64,000 nucleotides of DNA. Origin: Hysterium pulicare CBS 123377 (Eukaryota > Ascomycota > Dothideomycetes > Hysteriales > Hysteriaceae). Shown here in pieces: positions 1-11,191 of the stretch. The position numbers and the translations under genes were made by a program. The stretch's first letter is position 1. Each line of letters opens with the position of its first letter. The stretch is taken from the NCBI GenBank assembly GCA_000467715.1, contig AJFK01000174.1, forward strand, positions 25,747 to 89,746, in the 5' to 3' direction. The notes beneath the pieces are model-generated. The model was not told the origin of the DNA and did no database searches. It saw nothing but the letters and a program-made list of their open reading frames with translations.

Positions 1-1372
1 CATTCTGTTCGGCAATAACATGCAACTGGGGCTTCGTCATGCAAACTACAAAACTCTTGGAACGATAGACCGCCTTGTCATCAAAGTGTTCAGATGGGAT
101 GCCATCTACTTTATAAAGATAGCCGAAAGGGGTTTTCTCCATGAGCAAGAATGGGCTTTCAGCTGGGCTTTTACACGTATTCTGGACACTGCTATTAAAA
201 GTAAGCTCATTTGAATAACCCCTAATTTCTTAAATTAATGATTAAACAGTCATGCCCATGACGTGCACGTATCCACTGCGATCCTACGTTTTAGCAGGTG
301 TAGCTATTTCCAACGCAAGTCATCTTCTTTCCGTTCTAGTTTTGTATTGGCTACTATCAGAAATCATGGGCGTCGCAGGGCCCCGCAAGGTACCATTCTT
401 GGGCGCTACTCTCCACATCATCTCACCGGCAGGATTGTTTCTGTCTACGCCATACTGCGAAGCGCTCTTTTCATTGCTCACGTTTTGTGGTATGCTTTGT
501 TTTGTACGGTCTCAGCCAGCTTCCAGGTCATCGGTTGATAGGACTGCATTCCAGGATAGTTTCCTGTTAGCATCTGGATGTTTTTTTGCTTTTGCGACCT
601 TGATGCGGAGCAATGGCTTACTGAATGGTGTGATTTACCTCCACGAGGTTGCATCCCAGCTGCCTTCGCTTGTTGGCTTTCGCTCGACCCTCGGTGATAT
701 TCGAAGGATCATTGTTACCTCAATTTCCGGGCTCCTCGTCGGTATTGGATTCGTAGGTCCACAGTGGCTGGCTTACCGTGAATATTGCTCGGCGAAGGAA
801 GCTACCCAGATTGCCAGGCCTTGGTGTACTCGCACTCTCCCAAGCATCTACTCTTGGGCCCAGAGCCATTACTGGTAAGCTCAGTTCCAGTTATTTCTAT
901 CTGTCACTCTAACGTTACTAGGGATGTGGGGTTTCTGCGGTACTGGAGCTTGTCGAATGTACCCCTCTTTCTCCTGGCGGCGCCCATGCTGTGGCTCCTA
1001 GTTCGTTCCAGTGTTACGGTCCTGAACAATGAATTACAACCAGCGGCGGCAGGGTCTTCGTCGACCCCCAAAACTAGCGCGATCGAACGCGCTGAACCTG
1101 GCCGTATTGAGCTCAGCACCCTCAGAAAGATGATGACTCCTCAACTCGTGGTTGCTTTCATGGCTTTGACAAACTTCCATGTACAAATTATCAATCGCTT
1201 ATCCTCAGGTTATCCAGTCTGGTACTTCGTTGTTGCAGTATGGCTTGCAGCGCCAAACTCCTCCCTTGGTAACAGCGGAAAATCCAATTCGACGGGCTTG
1301 GTTATTCGTTGGATGGTCATGTATGCAATTATTCAGGGAGCTCTATTTGCGAGCTTTCTACCTCCGGCCTGA
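1..1372 (+). CDS. gpi18: GPI mannosyltransferase 2 (Gpi18/PIG-V), 5' partial
   Basis: Encodes the ER membrane enzyme that adds the second mannose to the GPI-anchor precursor, using dolichol-phosphate-mannose. Three exons are seen: up to 200, 250-874 and 922-1372, joined in frame by GT-AG introns of 49 and 47 nt. The first exon carries the family signatures RWDAIYF and EQEWAFSW that belong to the first luminal loop. Exon 2 encodes several hydrophobic segments. Exon 3 starts WDVGFLRYW and ends FASFLPPA, both typical of the fungal family C-terminus. The frame is open to the left edge, and family members have a further N-terminal membrane segment before RWDAIYF, so the true start is probably outside the window; ATG at 20 is the first visible Met. 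Family call is confident from motifs. Confidence 0.9.
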
Positions 1373-2978
1373 TGCTTATTTGCGTAAGGCTTGATAGATA
1401 TGCGTTTGCCAGAGCTTATGCTTGCAGTCGAAGTTCAAGGCCTGTGTCTTCCTTATGAGAACCCACATATCACAAAACGATCCATGGAAGCCATTTGAGA
1501 AACGCGGCAGTTCTCAACCAATTGGTTAAAAAGACCGACTCAAAACCAAACCACACGTGCACTCACAGAGCGCAGAAGCAAATGCTGTTTTGACTAGTCG
1601 AACATCGGAACAAATTCCTTAAACAGCCTCTCCTGGTAACTGGCCTATCTAAATGCAATCGTAGCTACATTTGAAAGTTCCCGATGTCAATTACTCCGAA
1701 GACTTGGAATATTTCCCGGAGAGAATGCAGGCACGGTTCATGATAGTTTTGGTGCAAGTGCATAACCGAAAATCACTAGTATTACACGGATTCAGATGTC
1801 TGTTGTGCACCACCTTTGTCAGTATTGCGTTACTCATGTGATCTTCGTGGCTTCTAAGCACTTCAGCTACGACAGTATTCGTCTCAGAGCCTCCCAAATA
1901 GAGCAACGCCGAACTTTCCGCTTCGTGGGAAATATGGTTTTCAATACTAGATGGAACGGATGACTATACAAGCTGTTGGCCATTGTGCGCTCTATACAAT
2001 TTTGAATTGGACGAGATATCATTTCCGAGGATAGGAGATCACAGGGACACGAAGTGCTTGAAGCCGAGTTACCTGTTACGCGGATCAGCTCTGATATTTT
2101 CCTTTCATTCCTTCCTTTTGCTACCCCTGATCCATTGTCTCACCAGTTTTGTTGTTAACACAAAGCTCAGTTGAAGTCTAGACAGCTGGGGTACTTGTCG
2201 AAGCTATTTCTCTACCAATCACGACTTGCAACTCGAGACAGCCACCAATATTCAACGTGAAACTGAGGCTGAACCATGCATAAGGTTCATGTCTCAGCCT
2301 TATGACTGATCTTTTCGAACGCAGGTACATAGAATCCAACGGGGGCAAAACACTTGACTTGGACCAAGCTCCTGCGATAGATACCCATCTTGGACAAAGC
2401 CCGTTGAGCAGGTGCCTAAAACGAACACGCCTTGTTTACACTGCATTTCGAACCGCCTGTTTTCTCGTCTCTTGGCCACGCATCATCAAGGCTGTGCAAG
2501 CTCAGAATCAAGCCTCCACGGGCCAGTCTTACACGGAGCAAGTCTTGATTCTAACACCCCCACTTCCTATCTTATGATTGTGGGAGTCTACAACGGGATA
2601 CTAATACCATTTGCACCTAGGAATCTGGTGTACATACGCCTCACATATCCACGACAAGTTAGGACAAACGATCATCATGATCCGCGTAAAAAAGATTCTT
2701 GGACTCGTATTCATTTCACCTCTCACCACAATACACAAATGATCACTAAGTCTCGCAGGAAGAGCTAGTGGCGTCTATCCACTCTTCTCTTGAGATGAAG
2801 GATTACGCCAATATAATCAACTCGAGCAAGTGCTTTATGATAAGTTACTCAGGTTCATCAGCCCTCATGTTTGGTAAAATATGGCAAGGTATAAAGGGTA
2901 GATGGTATCCAGTACGTTAAGAGTCAACTTTGAAGTAACACCTAGTCCCATAATCTCGATTCGGCGATATATTCCATC
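1373..2978. other. intergenic, no gene recognised
   Basis: About 1.6 kb between gpi18 and the secreted protein gene. Only short overlapping reading frames occur (longest about 118 codons at 2412-2768) with no recognisable motif and no convincing splice chain. It should hold the gpi18 3' UTR and the promoter of the next gene. Confidence 0.6.
2890..2897 (+). promoter_or_regulatory. candidate TATA box
   Basis: TATAAAGG lies 82 nt upstream of the ATG at 2979, a plausible distance for a fungal TATA element plus short leader. Seen in sequence; promoter role is inferred. Confidence 0.4.
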
Positions 2979-4380
2979 ATGAGAGTCTTACCGATTATCA
3001 CTCTTTTCCTTACAACTCTATCTGCCGCATCAGTTATTGAGCGGAGAGTGGATTGCTATAGAGATGATTGCGCTCGAGCCGTAAATGGCACTAGTCGTGG
3101 GCCCGCACATCCAGCTCAAGGTACCACCGACTGTATCGACTACATGACGACTTTCGTCATCCCCGAAGTAGTGTACGTACCAAGGGACCAATCTTTTATG
3201 AGATGCATCCACTGACCTTTCAACAAATATAGCGTTGTGGAAACGACAGTCACCTTTGAATCCACAGAGACCATCTATCCACCATGCCCCTTTTCAACCT
3301 CCGCAGAATCTACTGGTCTCATAAAAAGAATCCCAGTTCCTGAAGAGGCCACCCTTACTATCGATGAGACAAAGACCATTCCAGATTATGCGACAAGTGC
3401 CTGCTCGGACGCATCAATTTATTCCAGTGCTTGCTCCTGCATAGGAATTACCGCCGCCACTCTTACGGATTATCCTGTACGTTGTTCGGAAAGTTTCTTT
3501 AAATGCTAGTTCAAGAGATACTAACAAGGAATAGACGCTGAAAAGTACGATATATGTGACAATCACGGGCTATACCACCATCCCCTGCGACACCTTGACG
3601 TCCACTTCTGAGTGGACAACGAGTGGCTCCACCTCCGAAACAGTTGCAGAGAGCTCGAGCAGCACGTCTACGTCGCCTCCATCCACCAGTTCAGCCAATG
3701 TCAGCACGACTGTCATTTCTTCGGCGACACCACCTTTCTCCAACTTAACCACAGCAACTCCCACCAACTCCTCGATTCCAGCTTCTAGCACGAATACAAC
3801 CTTTCTCTCGACTACGGCTCTCCCTACCAATGCCACAACAACCACTGCAGGTCCGCCGTACACAAATACGACGTCCACTTGTGCGAGCGCCACCCCGACG
3901 GCTTGCGGCAATACTACCGATGTGAGTTGCGATGGAACCTGTGTGGACTTGTTCAGTGACACATTCAACTGCGGCGTATGTGGGAATGCGTGCTTGGAAG
4001 ATCAAACATGTACAAACGGCGTCTGTACTCAAGACTATTGTGACTCTTTATGCGGCGCATTCAGCAGCTGCGGTTCGCCCGACAGCGGGTGCATCTGCAG
4101 TGTTGTTGAAGGATCCCTGGGGCTATGCCTTGATGGCTCAACGCCTTGCGATATACTTGATGACTGTGAAAGTACCGCGGATTGCGATATTGGGTTTGTC
4201 TGTGCCACTGGAACCTGCTGCGGGAGTAATGTTTGCATCAGCGATGCTGGATGCGGAGGTCTCACTAGCCTTCCCAGAACAGTGGGCGGAGCCTTTGGAA
4301 GAGGCAGGATGGGACACAAAGGCTACACCGGTAGGACAGTGGGCGGGAAACACGGAACGCTTGAGGGTCACAGAGTGTAA
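2979..4380 (+). CDS. secreted Ser/Thr-rich, Cys-rich protein, function unknown
   Basis: Three exons (2979-3172, 3233-3476, 3535-4380) give about 427 aa. Residues 1-18 form a classic signal peptide (MRVLPIITLFLTTLSAAS). After a short Cys-containing N-terminal part comes a mucin-like stretch (about residues 165-260) very rich in Ser, Thr and Pro with many N-x-T/S sequons, as in heavily glycosylated surface proteins. The last third has some 25 cysteines in closely spaced pairs (CGNTT, CGVCGNAC, CTNGVC, CGSPDSGC, GTCCGSNVC), which suggests a disulfide-rich domain. The final 40 residues switch to Gly/Arg/His-rich sequence with RTVGG repeated twice, which might be a wrong-frame tail if a last intron was missed. 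No GPI signal is visible. It could be an adhesin-like wall protein or effector; the family is not recognised. Confidence 0.7.
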
Positions 4381-4758
4381 TGTACGGTTTTGGGAGAAGC
4401 TGATATGTGGGACGCTTGTAAGAGGAGGAGTTCGATCATTTACAAGACAGCGCAATGTGGTTAGATAAAGAATATGCTAGCTGCTTAGCAGACACTTCTT
4501 TCCTTCGAGAAGGGTTTCTAAATGTGTGCTCCAATTTATGTGACATTCTGAAGTGTTTTGTCTTGCGCTCTACTTGTAGTTGTATGACAAGCTCTGTGGG
4601 AATGGGGAGTTTTAGCTTTGATACAGGGTCTTTCTGTCTATGAGGACAAAATAATGGACAGTCAGCAGATGCAACTTTCGCAGTGCCTCCAGTCGATCGT
4701 GAGGTTGAGGGGTACCAGAACGGTTTAATGGCGCTAATCCAAATCGGGCGCCGTTGCC

Positions 4759-4929
4759 ATGGCAGACGACGCCATTGTTGACATCGGAACCTCGGACGAA
4801 CTTCATTCCATTCTACCAGGTGAACCTTACCTTGGGGACCTTGTTGTTAAGAACCTTCAGCTCGAAACATCTTTTTTGTTTCGTGCCTGGCTATTGCAAG
4901 AATCTTTTCTGCCTCGAAGGACAACCTGA
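4759..4929 (+). other. upstream ORF (56 codons) in the leader of the GBD/FH3 gene
   Basis: ATG at 4759 sits in a strong start context (GCCATGG) and opens a 56-codon frame (MADDAIVDIG...) that stops at 4927-4929, 93 nt before the main ATG at 5023. The leader also contains a candidate intron, 4958-5012 (GTAAGT donor, ACTAAAC branch, CACAG acceptor). The peptide has no recognised family. It may limit translation of the main frame or be incidental. Confidence 0.3.
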
Positions 4930-4957
4930 GCTTTGGAGCTCCAGTGGCAGTCGCGCC

Positions 4958-5012
4958 GTAAGTTCATCCTACCTTCAATTGGCGCCGTCTGATACTAAAC
5001 GATATTCCACAG
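4958..5012 (+). other. candidate 5'-UTR intron
   Basis: GTAAGT donor, ACTAAAC branch-like motif and CACAG acceptor define a 55-nt intron ending 10 nt before the ATG at 5023. The sequence upstream of the donor is open in the main frame for about 36 codons but has no ATG, so it is read here as untranslated. Confidence 0.45.
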
Positions 5013-5022
5013 TGGTTCTGCC

Positions 5023-7780
5023 ATGGCTTCAAAGGTGCCGTTGACTCGACCTGTTGATCAGTCTGGTCACAGACGCAACAAATCGTCTTCGGTGTTGAAG
5101 TCAATCATGGTCTCGAAGAACCACAAAAGATCGCCCTCGGATGGAATGCCACTACACAGTGCTCAGTCTGAGAACAGCAGGCCTGGTGGCCAGGACTTTG
5201 CTTCCAAGCCAGTGCCCATGCTACCTCCAGACCACCCACACAACCAGCAGCGAGCTGGAGGTTGGACACAGCATCCACCCAGTAACCCACCGTCACCCCG
5301 AAAATCCCAAGACACAAAGGACAGACCAACGAAAGCTCTCCACAAGCGAACACTCAGTACTGTATCTCTGAGGTCATTGGGTAAAGACAAGGACAAGTCT
5401 AAGGACAAGTCATCAAGGGAACCAAGTCGAACTCGTGCCGACACTAGCACAACGGAGAAGCCCAAGAAGACGAAGTCATCCACAAATCTGGCAGCAGTAT
5501 TCCAGAAGTCGAAAGTATCCAAGGAAGGCAAGGACAAGTCCAGCACACCCAAGGATAAAGAAAACACTACACCTCCTTGCTCTGCGCGTGCGGACGAGAT
5601 TCATACACCCATCTGGGCTCAATTTGCCTCTCAGCCGTTTGAAGAGATCACAACGACGAGTAAGGTACCACTTAACGATCGACACAACATCGAACAAGAA
5701 ATAGCGCTCTACACCCCAACCGAATATTCTCCGTCGAAACAACGCAATTTCTTCGATTATGGCCAGCCATCGCTACAGAACCGTGCCAAATCCAAAGAGA
5801 GGCCCCGATCTGGCATATTCCCAAACACTTCAACGACTTCGATCATGAACACATTTTCGAGGAAGATGAGCAATGACCGAGCGCCGCTCTCTGCAACCAA
5901 AGGCAATGAAGTGAGGACAAAGGATGGACATTATGGCAAAGGCGTTGCAACAAGATCAATGCTAAGACGCACCAGCTCAGAGGGTCACAACCCAAGAGAT
6001 TACGAATCGAAAGAAGGCATGGCTAAGAAGGGCGCTCGTGTTATGGCTGCCGTTGCGGCATTCAATGGAAAGACGAAGGAAGCGGAGCAGGACAGTGTTG
6101 CACCAGTCAAGCTAGACCCTCTGGTCGTCGATGAAGAGTTTGAGGCAGTTCTTGTAAGTTTTGTACAGCATAAATCAAGTTCTTAGCGATTCTCACACGG
6201 CTTCTAGGAGTCAAGAAATATTCCACAACATCAGCGAGCCCAAATGCGCACTCTCAAACTCGAAATTAAGGCGGATTTCGTGCGGACACACAAGGTCGAC
6301 ACACCTAGCGGAACTCTGTCGAAGAATTTTGCTGGGGATACTGCCATGAAGCGGCCAACGCTTGGCCGATCCTCCAAATCCAAGGACGGTCCACGAGACG
6401 AGAGTGTTCCCATGGAACCTAATGCATCAGCCAATTCCTCGAAGCGCAGCCGACCACGTAGTCGAACATTCACTTTCAGTAAAGGCGATTCTCCAACGAA
6501 GAAGCAGAAAGCTGGAGGCTTTGTTACTGACCCTAATTCTATGGTCATCCCGAAGTCTCCATCTACAAGATCATTGTCATCTGCGAACATCTTTTCCAAA
6601 ACGCCTAAAGCTGCCACGCCGGATGAATTCGTCACTTATATGAAACAGGTCACTAAGCCTCAAGAAGCGGAAGTTGGCAAGCTTCATAAGCTGCGTTTAC
6701 TTCTCCGGAATGAGACGGTTGAATGGGTAGATACGTTCATTCGCCAGGGTGGAATGACTGAGCTGGTTGGGCTGCTGCATAGGATCATGGACGTTGAATG
6801 GCGGTATGTATCTTATACGAGTGCTTCCAACATGGCGCTAATCGTCTTGTAGTGAGGAACATGAGGACAATTTGATGCATGAAGTCCTTCGATGCCTCAA
6901 AGGCCTCTGCACAACGGATCTCGCGTTGAAGGAACTCGGCGATATCAGGTCAACGTTGTTCCCCGCCCTACTGGCCATGCTATTCGACGAAGAGCATAAG
7001 GGCCCCAGCGAGTTCACTACGCGTGAGCTCATCATCAGCCTCCTTTTCGTTCATCTCTCCACCGCTCCGCCGAACGAACTTCAATCCCGTGCGAACACGC
7101 TCTTATCATACCTCAAGGATCCTGTCAAAGAGAAAGAAGCACAAGCCCTTCCTTTTATTGCCGAGATGCAGCAGCCTCGACCATATCGGGTCTGGTGCCG
7201 CGAGATCACCAACGTTACAAAAGAGGTTTTCTGGATCTTCGTCCACCAGCACAACGTCATGCCAATGCCTCAGTCCAACCAAGAGACTGAAAGCAAGTCA
7301 TATGTCGAAACTCATTTCCCTGGTCCACGTCAAATAGTCCCCGCACAACCCTACGTTGGCTGCGTAGAATGGGACGCAACAAACTACATGTCCACCCATC
7401 TCGACCTCCTGAACGGCCTCATCGCCAGCTTCCCCTCGCAATCCGCCCGCAACACCCTGCGCACCGAGTTCCGAGCCTCGGGCTTCGAAAAACTGATGGG
7501 TCATCTTAGAATCTGCAGCCCGAACTACTACGGCGCCGTTCACGACTCTATCAAGACGTGGATCGCGGCTGCTGTCGCCGATGGCTGGGATGTCAAGACT
7601 GTGAGGATGGGAGCTAGTGATGGTAGCCCCGTCAAGAGTCCGAATAAGAGCCCCAAGAAGGTCGAGAAGGCTCCTAGGATTGAAGCGCCGAAGATGGATT
7701 TGGGATTGGGCTTGGGACTTGATATCAAGTTTGATAAGGATGTCAACAAGAGGGATCCGTTTGTTGATGATTGGATCTGA
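5023..7780 (+). CDS. GBD/FH3 diaphanous-type Rho-GTPase-binding protein lacking FH2 (Rid1-like)
   Basis: Exons 5023-6153, 6208-6803 and 6853-7780 give about 884 aa. The N-terminal 350 residues are basic, Ser/Lys-rich and probably disordered. From about residue 376 comes a diaphanous GTPase-binding domain: the exon junction reads ESRNIPQHQR followed by LKLEIKADFV, a typical GBD helix, and then EWVDTFIRQGGMTEL of the armadillo repeat/FH3 part (to about residue 800). No proline-rich FH1 or FH2 actin-nucleating domain follows; the protein ends in a short basic tail. This is the architecture of the fungal proteins annotated as GTPase-binding protein Rid1, expected to bind active Rho at the cortex. 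Convergent with the RING/UBP gene downstream. Confidence 0.82.
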
Positions 7781-8322
7781 GGGAGTATGATGGGAAGATT
7801 CGAGGGGTTATGACGAGAGGAGACGAGACTGTTCATTTTAGTGCAGCAGACTTTCCACGCAAATTGTTGATGTTGGTGTTGGTGGTGTCGGGGGATTGAG
7901 GCTATGTTTTCCATTCTTCCTTTTCCACTCTTTCTAGGGGTTTTACTCAGTCTCTTCCTCATTGTTGATGACACAGACGTTCTAATGATTTGACGAGGCG
8001 ACGGTCGATCAAGATTGTACACGTAACACTTATTTGGCATGGATTGCGGGGTTTCACGATTGTTTCTCGCTCTGTATAAATTGACTTTTGAATTACGAAG
8101 TGGCATTCTTGAAAGTAGAGTATAATCGTGATTCTTGGTCTGTTCATTGTTTGAGTATTACACCAGTCTCGTCTGACAGCACAATACGTCCGTAAAAGAA
8201 GTTGGGTATCATTCGTAGTAATAACCTCCAAATTCTCCATCCTCAAAAAACTCCATCCAATGCAAAATGATAAATGCCATATTCCTGGGCACAACCTTGT
8301 TCTCGCTCGCTCAATCAGTTCA
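7781..8322. other. convergent 3' intergenic region
   Basis: About 540 nt between two convergent stop codons. It should contain both 3' UTRs; no further gene seen. The reading frames here are antisense extensions without motifs. Confidence 0.6.
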
Positions 8323-10581
8323 TCACAACTTCCGACCCTTCCCCTTCCTCCTCCCCTTCTTTCCCCCTTCCTCATCTTTCCCAGGCCCCACCTCCATCAT
8401 CCCAGCCTCCACTTCCCCGTCCTGCAACCCTAACACCTCGTTCCCCTGCATTTCTTTCAACTTCTCCTGTCCACTAATAAAGAAACTCAAATCCCGATTC
8501 TGCTCTTCCAAGTCTCTTTTCTCGGCTTCTACCTCCTGAACCCTCTTTTCCGCTTCGGCGACTTTAGATTCTAGAAAACCGATACGGGTCATGAGGGACT
8601 CGTTCATCGTTTGTTCTTCTTTGAATTGCTTTGTTAGCTTTCGAGCGAGTTCTTGCGCGGATGCAGCGCGAGCGGTTTGGCGCGCTGAGTCCTTTTCCAA
8701 GTCGCGGATCGAGGATTGCGCTTCGTTATATTGGTTTCGGAGACTTGAGAGCTGTTGCGAGAGAGCTGATGCTGTACGAGCTGCCTCGTCGGCTGAAGAA
8801 GCGGCTTTGGCGGCTTTGTCTGCTGCGCGCTCGACTTGTTCTTCGAAATAGGCTCTCTGAGATTCTAGCTGCGAAGTCAGGAGATACGCGTACTCCATGC
8901 CCATGTTATCAAGCTTTTCTCGGGGAACTGAGTCTGTGGAATAGCCGGTCATTGAGTTGGAGTAGGTATCCCTCATTGATGGCGCCGGCAAATCTACTAG
9001 TTTTCCATCTGCCTTGTTCTGAATGAGCCTGTGTACGTATCCATCACCCGCATAATCCCAAACGTGCTGTGTGACGACGTCCATAGCGTAGGAGTGTGAG
9101 GTGGCTTCGTAGTGAGCGAATGCATGGGCAGAGTCATAACGGCCGCAGCCGATGTTGCCGCAGACTAGACAGATCCAGAGGTTCGCAGTCGATCCGCAAA
9201 CACTGCATTCGTTCTCCGGATCGTCGACGTCGCCGTGGCCGCGCCCCATCAGTGGATCGTTTTGGGTGTACCGACACACTGGGCATCCGCTGCCTCGCCA
9301 TTTCTCCAGGCACGCACAATGGAAAACGTGTTGGCAAAGTATAGTAAGTAGACCTGTCGTTTCGTCCATTCGCTCCAAGCAAACCGGACAGGTCGGAAGC
9401 TCGACGAGAGACGGTGTTGGTGGAGCTAATGGCTTAGTTGTGAGGGAGGATGCTAAGGACGATGACTCGACTGGCGATGAGATAGTTGCTGGTAATGGTG
9501 CTATGGGCTGGCTGGTGGGAGCAGGTGTGAAAGGATCGTTAGTGATATTCGGAAAACTGGATGGGTCTCGATTTGAGCCTGCAGTTTGGAAGTTGATTGA
9601 TTTGACGAAGACGACATGGCAATTTTCTGGCTTCAAATTGGTTTAGCTTGACGATGTCATAAACTGGCAGGGAGGCAGTCTTACCTCCATACTATTGAAC
9701 AGCTTCCCATTCCACTCCTTTCTCCACACTTGTGCCTTCTTAGCTTCCCGGAACTTCATTAGTACCATGTATTTGTTCGCCCTGCCAGTTCTGACAAGTC
9801 GGAAATGGCTGACATCTTCCCTTGTCTGCTCTCCTACATATCCTAAGAGGTCCGAAGGCGTCATGTACGAGGGTACTGCCAGAATGCATAACGTTGTACA
9901 GTCCTCCTCGTTGAAAGGCTTGCCATTGACTGCATCGTCCACGCTTTCGCTTTCGGAGATCCCGCCAGAGGTAGTCTCATCATAAAGCCCTGGAGTTTCT
10001 TGTCCATCACGATATAGGTGTACCACTCCCCAGCCAACCTCAGTGTTCTTAGGGTCCGACGGTATGTATTTGCCTTTTGTCTCTAGACCTCCAGCGCTGG
10101 CAGCTACACGAGAAGCAGTTATTGATTTGCCTCGCGGTCTTGTAGCACCTTCTGTTGTGCCAGGGTTCATGTCTATGCTCTGGATGCGGACACTGGCAAA
10201 CCTCCAATCCTTCAATATGGAATACTGTGATTGAGTGCTGATTGTCCCTTTCCTAAGCGGCGGGACGGGACTTTCCCGACTGTCTCCAGGGGAACTACCG
10301 TTGAGGTGACTGAATCTCCTGATCGCAGATGGTCGACTTGGTGAGGGAATCAGAGGTAGCTCGCTCGCTGAAGAAGCTGTCTTTGATCGTTTATGAACCC
10401 GAAGGTGCGGAGTAGTAGAGCCCCAGGAGGAAACACCGTGGACAGGTAGCTCCGAAGTAAATATATCGGTGCCTGGTGGTGGTATAAAGGCCGTGTGGGA
10501 GGTATTTGCAGGTCGTGGCGAGATTCGCTCGTTGGAGTAGGAGTAAAGCTCAAAAGTAAGGTGAAAGAAGTATGACGGCAT
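8323..10581 (-). CDS. etp1: BRAP2/Etp1 RING finger and UBP zinc-finger protein
   Basis: Two exons (10581-9685 and 9630-8323 on the minus strand) separated by a 54-nt intron with a CTAAAC branch site; the product is about 735 aa. It starts MPSYFFHL, as in many fungal homologues. Order of parts: BRAP2 RRM-like domain (about 225-315, spanning the junction at FNSME/PENCHVVFVKS), RING finger (from about 380, CPVCLERM...CQHVFHCACLEKW...CPVC), ZnF-UBP (about 430-505, CSVCGSTANLWICLVCG...HAFAHYEATSHSYAMD), a long coiled coil rich in Ala/Glu/Gln (about 545-690) and a basic Gly/Lys tail. Homologues are E3-type proteins; yeast Etp1 acts in the ethanol response and human BRAP2 in Ras-MAPK scaffolding. 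Role in this fungus is inferred. Confidence 0.88.
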
Positions 10582-11191
10582 TAGGAAGCGAAAAGAGTGA
10601 CTTCGCCGGGAACATGCATTGCCAGTTTGCGTGGGCCGACGGTATGAACATGAAATTTGTGGTTGTGGTGGACAGCCGCCTTAAGCTGTGGCGGGGCGAT
10701 GATGATGATGGCCACAGTCCGAGTCACGTGGCTGAGCATTCACTTCCAATTCTGCAGAACAGTATTGCACACTCAGTCATGAATATCAGTGGTCCGAGTG
10801 GTTGTAATTCATCTTCTTCATTATGTGAATATCATGCACTTCCAATGTTTGAATACTTAAAAAGCCCACGAAGACGCACTGCTCAAGATAAAGATAACAA
10901 AAGGAGAAGGAAATATGGACGCCCTAAATATGCAATATGTTACTCTTCCCTTGATAACGCCAAATGTGTGCTAAATACTCCAGCTCTAGTAGAGAAGAGC
11001 TCTTGAACCAGGTTGCCATGCAATGAAAGTGGGTTGAAATAGGAATGCCGGTTGTACCGGTGCTTTCCCCGAACCAAAACTCATGCAAGGTCCTTTATAA
11101 TCATATTCCGACAGCGCGTAAAGGGGTATATTTACGAAAGCATGCTGAGAAATTGTGCAACGAAAATCAATGATCAGACCCAGATAGTGAA
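10582..11191. other. intergenic between etp1 promoter and cdc4 3' end
   Basis: About 610 nt. An open frame at 10572-11006 (+) has no motif and begins inside etp1 on the other strand. A CACGTG box occurs near 10724. The rest should be the etp1 promoter and cdc4 3' UTR. Confidence 0.5.

Noticed and set aside
3570-3968. 132-codon minus-strand frame opposite the secreted protein gene
   Set aside because: It is the antisense of the Ser/Thr-rich repeat region; Val/Glu-rich composition is a by-product of ACC/TCC codons on the other strand.
9643-9684. Read-through of etp1 exon 1 to a stop at 9643
   Set aside because: Would end the protein before the RING; the 54-nt intron gives the conserved FNSMEPENCHVVFVKS junction.
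10572-11006. 144-codon plus-strand frame
   Set aside because: Begins inside etp1 on the other strand, no motif, no splice support.
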